From Fodinibius roseus (GTDB taxonomy: Bacteria; Bacteroidota; Rhodothermia; Balneolales; Balneolaceae), in assembly GCF_900129315.1 (NCBI RefSeq), contig NZ_FQUS01000013.1, positions 84,693 to 148,692 of the forward strand: DNA of 64,000 bases, in the 5' to 3' direction. Positions 63,051-64,000 of this stretch are shown in pieces. The first letter of the stretch is position 1, and each line of letters begins with the position of its first letter. Made by a program: the position numbers and the translations under genes. The notes below the pieces were generated by a model. That model saw only the letters and a program-made list of their open reading frames with translations. It was not told where the DNA came from and did not search any database.

Positions 63051-63185
63051 GAGACCTTTGCAAAACCGTTGTATTTCCAAACCTATATATCTTGACGATT
63101 GTACAACCCTCACGTATAATCTGAATCTATATATATACTGTGATTTTGAAATCACTCAGATAGACTTCAGGGGTTTCGCAACTCG
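63051..63185 (-). repeat. Interspersed palindromic repeat, copy F (inverted)
   Basis: Starts GAGACCTTTGCAAAACCG on the plus strand, the reverse complement of the right end of copies A, D and E. It holds inner arms GTGATTTTGAAATCAC and ends near TTTCGCAACTCG. It fills the 334-base gap between the serpin and DUF1697 genes. Confidence 0.65.
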
Positions 63186-63303
63186 TCGCTTTTTTACAAT
63201 AAAGTGATGTTGATATTTCTTATAATTTTTAATTAGATCTATTAGAGAGAATATTTTATCCACAAGCAGTAGAACGTAATTTTCTTAACTCAAACAAAAT
63301 TCG

Positions 63304-63846
63304 ATGAATACCTATATAGCCCTCTTCCGGGGCATCAATGTCGGGGGACATAATAAGTTGTTGATGAAAGACCTCAGGAATCTCATGAGTGATTTAGGAT
63401 ACCATAACGTCGATACATATATTCAAACCGGGAATGTGGTTTTTCAGTCCGAAGATAACGATAAACAGAACATGTCAGGCAGAATAAGCACCGCCGTTGA
63501 AGAGCATCGTGATTTTAAACCGAAGGTACTGGTGCTGGAGCTTGAAGAGATGCAAAAGGCCATTGAAGATAACCCGTTTCCCAAAGCAGAAGCCGAGCCC
63601 AAGTCGCTGCACCTGAGTTTCTTGGTTTCCGAGCCGGAGGATCCTGACCTGAATTCCCTGGAAGAATACAAAAAAGAAAGTGAACAGTTCGAATTGAAAG
63701 GCCGGGTGTTCTATCTGCATGCCCCGGAGGGGATAGGCCGCTCGAAAATGGCCGGCAAAATCGGGAAAGCGCTCGGGGTGTCCATGACCGGCCGCAACTG
63801 GCGGACCGTGCAGAAAATCATGGAGATGGTGGAGGAGATACGTTGA
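63304..63846 (+). CDS. DUF1697 family protein
   Basis: A 180-residue DUF1697 protein: YIALFRGINVGGHNKLLMKDLRNLMSDLGYHNVDTYIQTGNVVF is diagnostic, with the closing MTGRNWRTVQKIMEM. Widespread; function unknown. Cytoplasmic. The last 150 bases of the window after it contain no gene. Confidence 0.93.
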   Translation: MNTYIALFRGINVGGHNKLLMKDLRNLMSDLGYHNVDTYIQTGNVVFQSEDNDKQNMSGRISTAVEEHRDFKPKVLVLELEEMQKAIEDNPFPKAEAEPKSLHLSFLVSEPEDPDLNSLEEYKKESEQFELKGRVFYLHAPEGIGRSKMAGKIGKALGVSMTGRNWRTVQKIMEMVEEIR

Positions 63847-64000
63847 CTTTTTTAGAGAATTGGTAAAACAACTCCCATTCGCATCAATAAAATTTCCAGA
63901 TTAATTGTAATAGCCACGACTTGATCTGACAGTCAGCCGTTAGAAGTTGGTTTTAGTTGTCAGGTTAATCTCATCTGAGTTTGGCTCTTCCAGAGCTGGT

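Noticed and set aside
1..64000. tRNA, rRNA, CRISPR arrays, complete transposases or integrases
   Set aside because: None was recognised on either strand by reading; only short repeats and remnants were found.

Overview
The window looks like a chromosomal segment of a moderately GC-rich (near 47% by eye) member of the Bacteroidota/Balneolota lineage, probably a saline or marine Balneolales bacterium. This is inferred from weak Shine-Dalgarno sequences, many AraC proteins with a DUF6597-like N-terminus, YaiO and choice-of-anchor V proteins, class II (AniA-like) NirK, azurin-type donors and a lipoprotein-rich secretome. No rRNA, tRNA or CRISPR array was seen. There is no complete transposase, but a short interspersed repeat family occurs six times.

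Region 1 (1-12.6 kb) is respiratory and nitric-oxide related. It holds a CopD-like membrane protein, an azurin-like lipoprotein, OsmC, an NnrS-like membrane protein with a MIP18/DUF59 protein and a 7-iron ferredoxin, a divergent RIC/YtfE-like protein that has lost most metal ligands, a SufR-like regulator, NADP-glutamate dehydrogenase, an acyl-ACP thioesterase, DUF488, a triple DUF2249 protein, a nucleotidyltransferase and heme A synthase. A tryptophanase follows on the minus strand.

Region 2 (14.6-29 kb) is the denitrification core. Two tandem nirK-nirV-sco modules lie head to tail. The first NirK is a lipoprotein fused to cytochrome c. The second is a separate periplasmic NirK followed by a cupredoxin and an azurin. 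Paired 14-bp palindromes precede the second module. FetAB-like ABC genes, an S9 peptidase, a streptogramin-lyase-like propeller, a CxxCH choice-of-anchor V protein and DoxX follow.

Region 3 (30-38 kb) is a six-gene minus-strand cluster: hybrid sensor kinase, receiver-kinase, TPR/YaiO outer-membrane protein, lone receiver, membrane HEAT protein and a GT2 polysaccharide synthase. It looks like a signal-controlled exopolysaccharide export system. A possible structured leader lies inside it.

Region 4 (38-64 kb) is accessory DNA: ThuA, AraC regulators, acetolactate synthase, many small stress-type genes (SRPBCC, DUF1801, GyrI-like, VOC, NTF2, tautomerase), an ECF41 sigma factor with its AhpD-like partner, peptide deformylase and a lipoprotein serpin. 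About ten truncated gene remnants and two attC-like repeats lie between intact genes, which suggests repeated insertion and loss.

The best leads are the dual NirK modules and their operator, the metal-less RIC-like protein, the interspersed palindromic element, the kinase/YaiO/GT2 cluster, and a three-way-junction RNA candidate at 42.2 kb.
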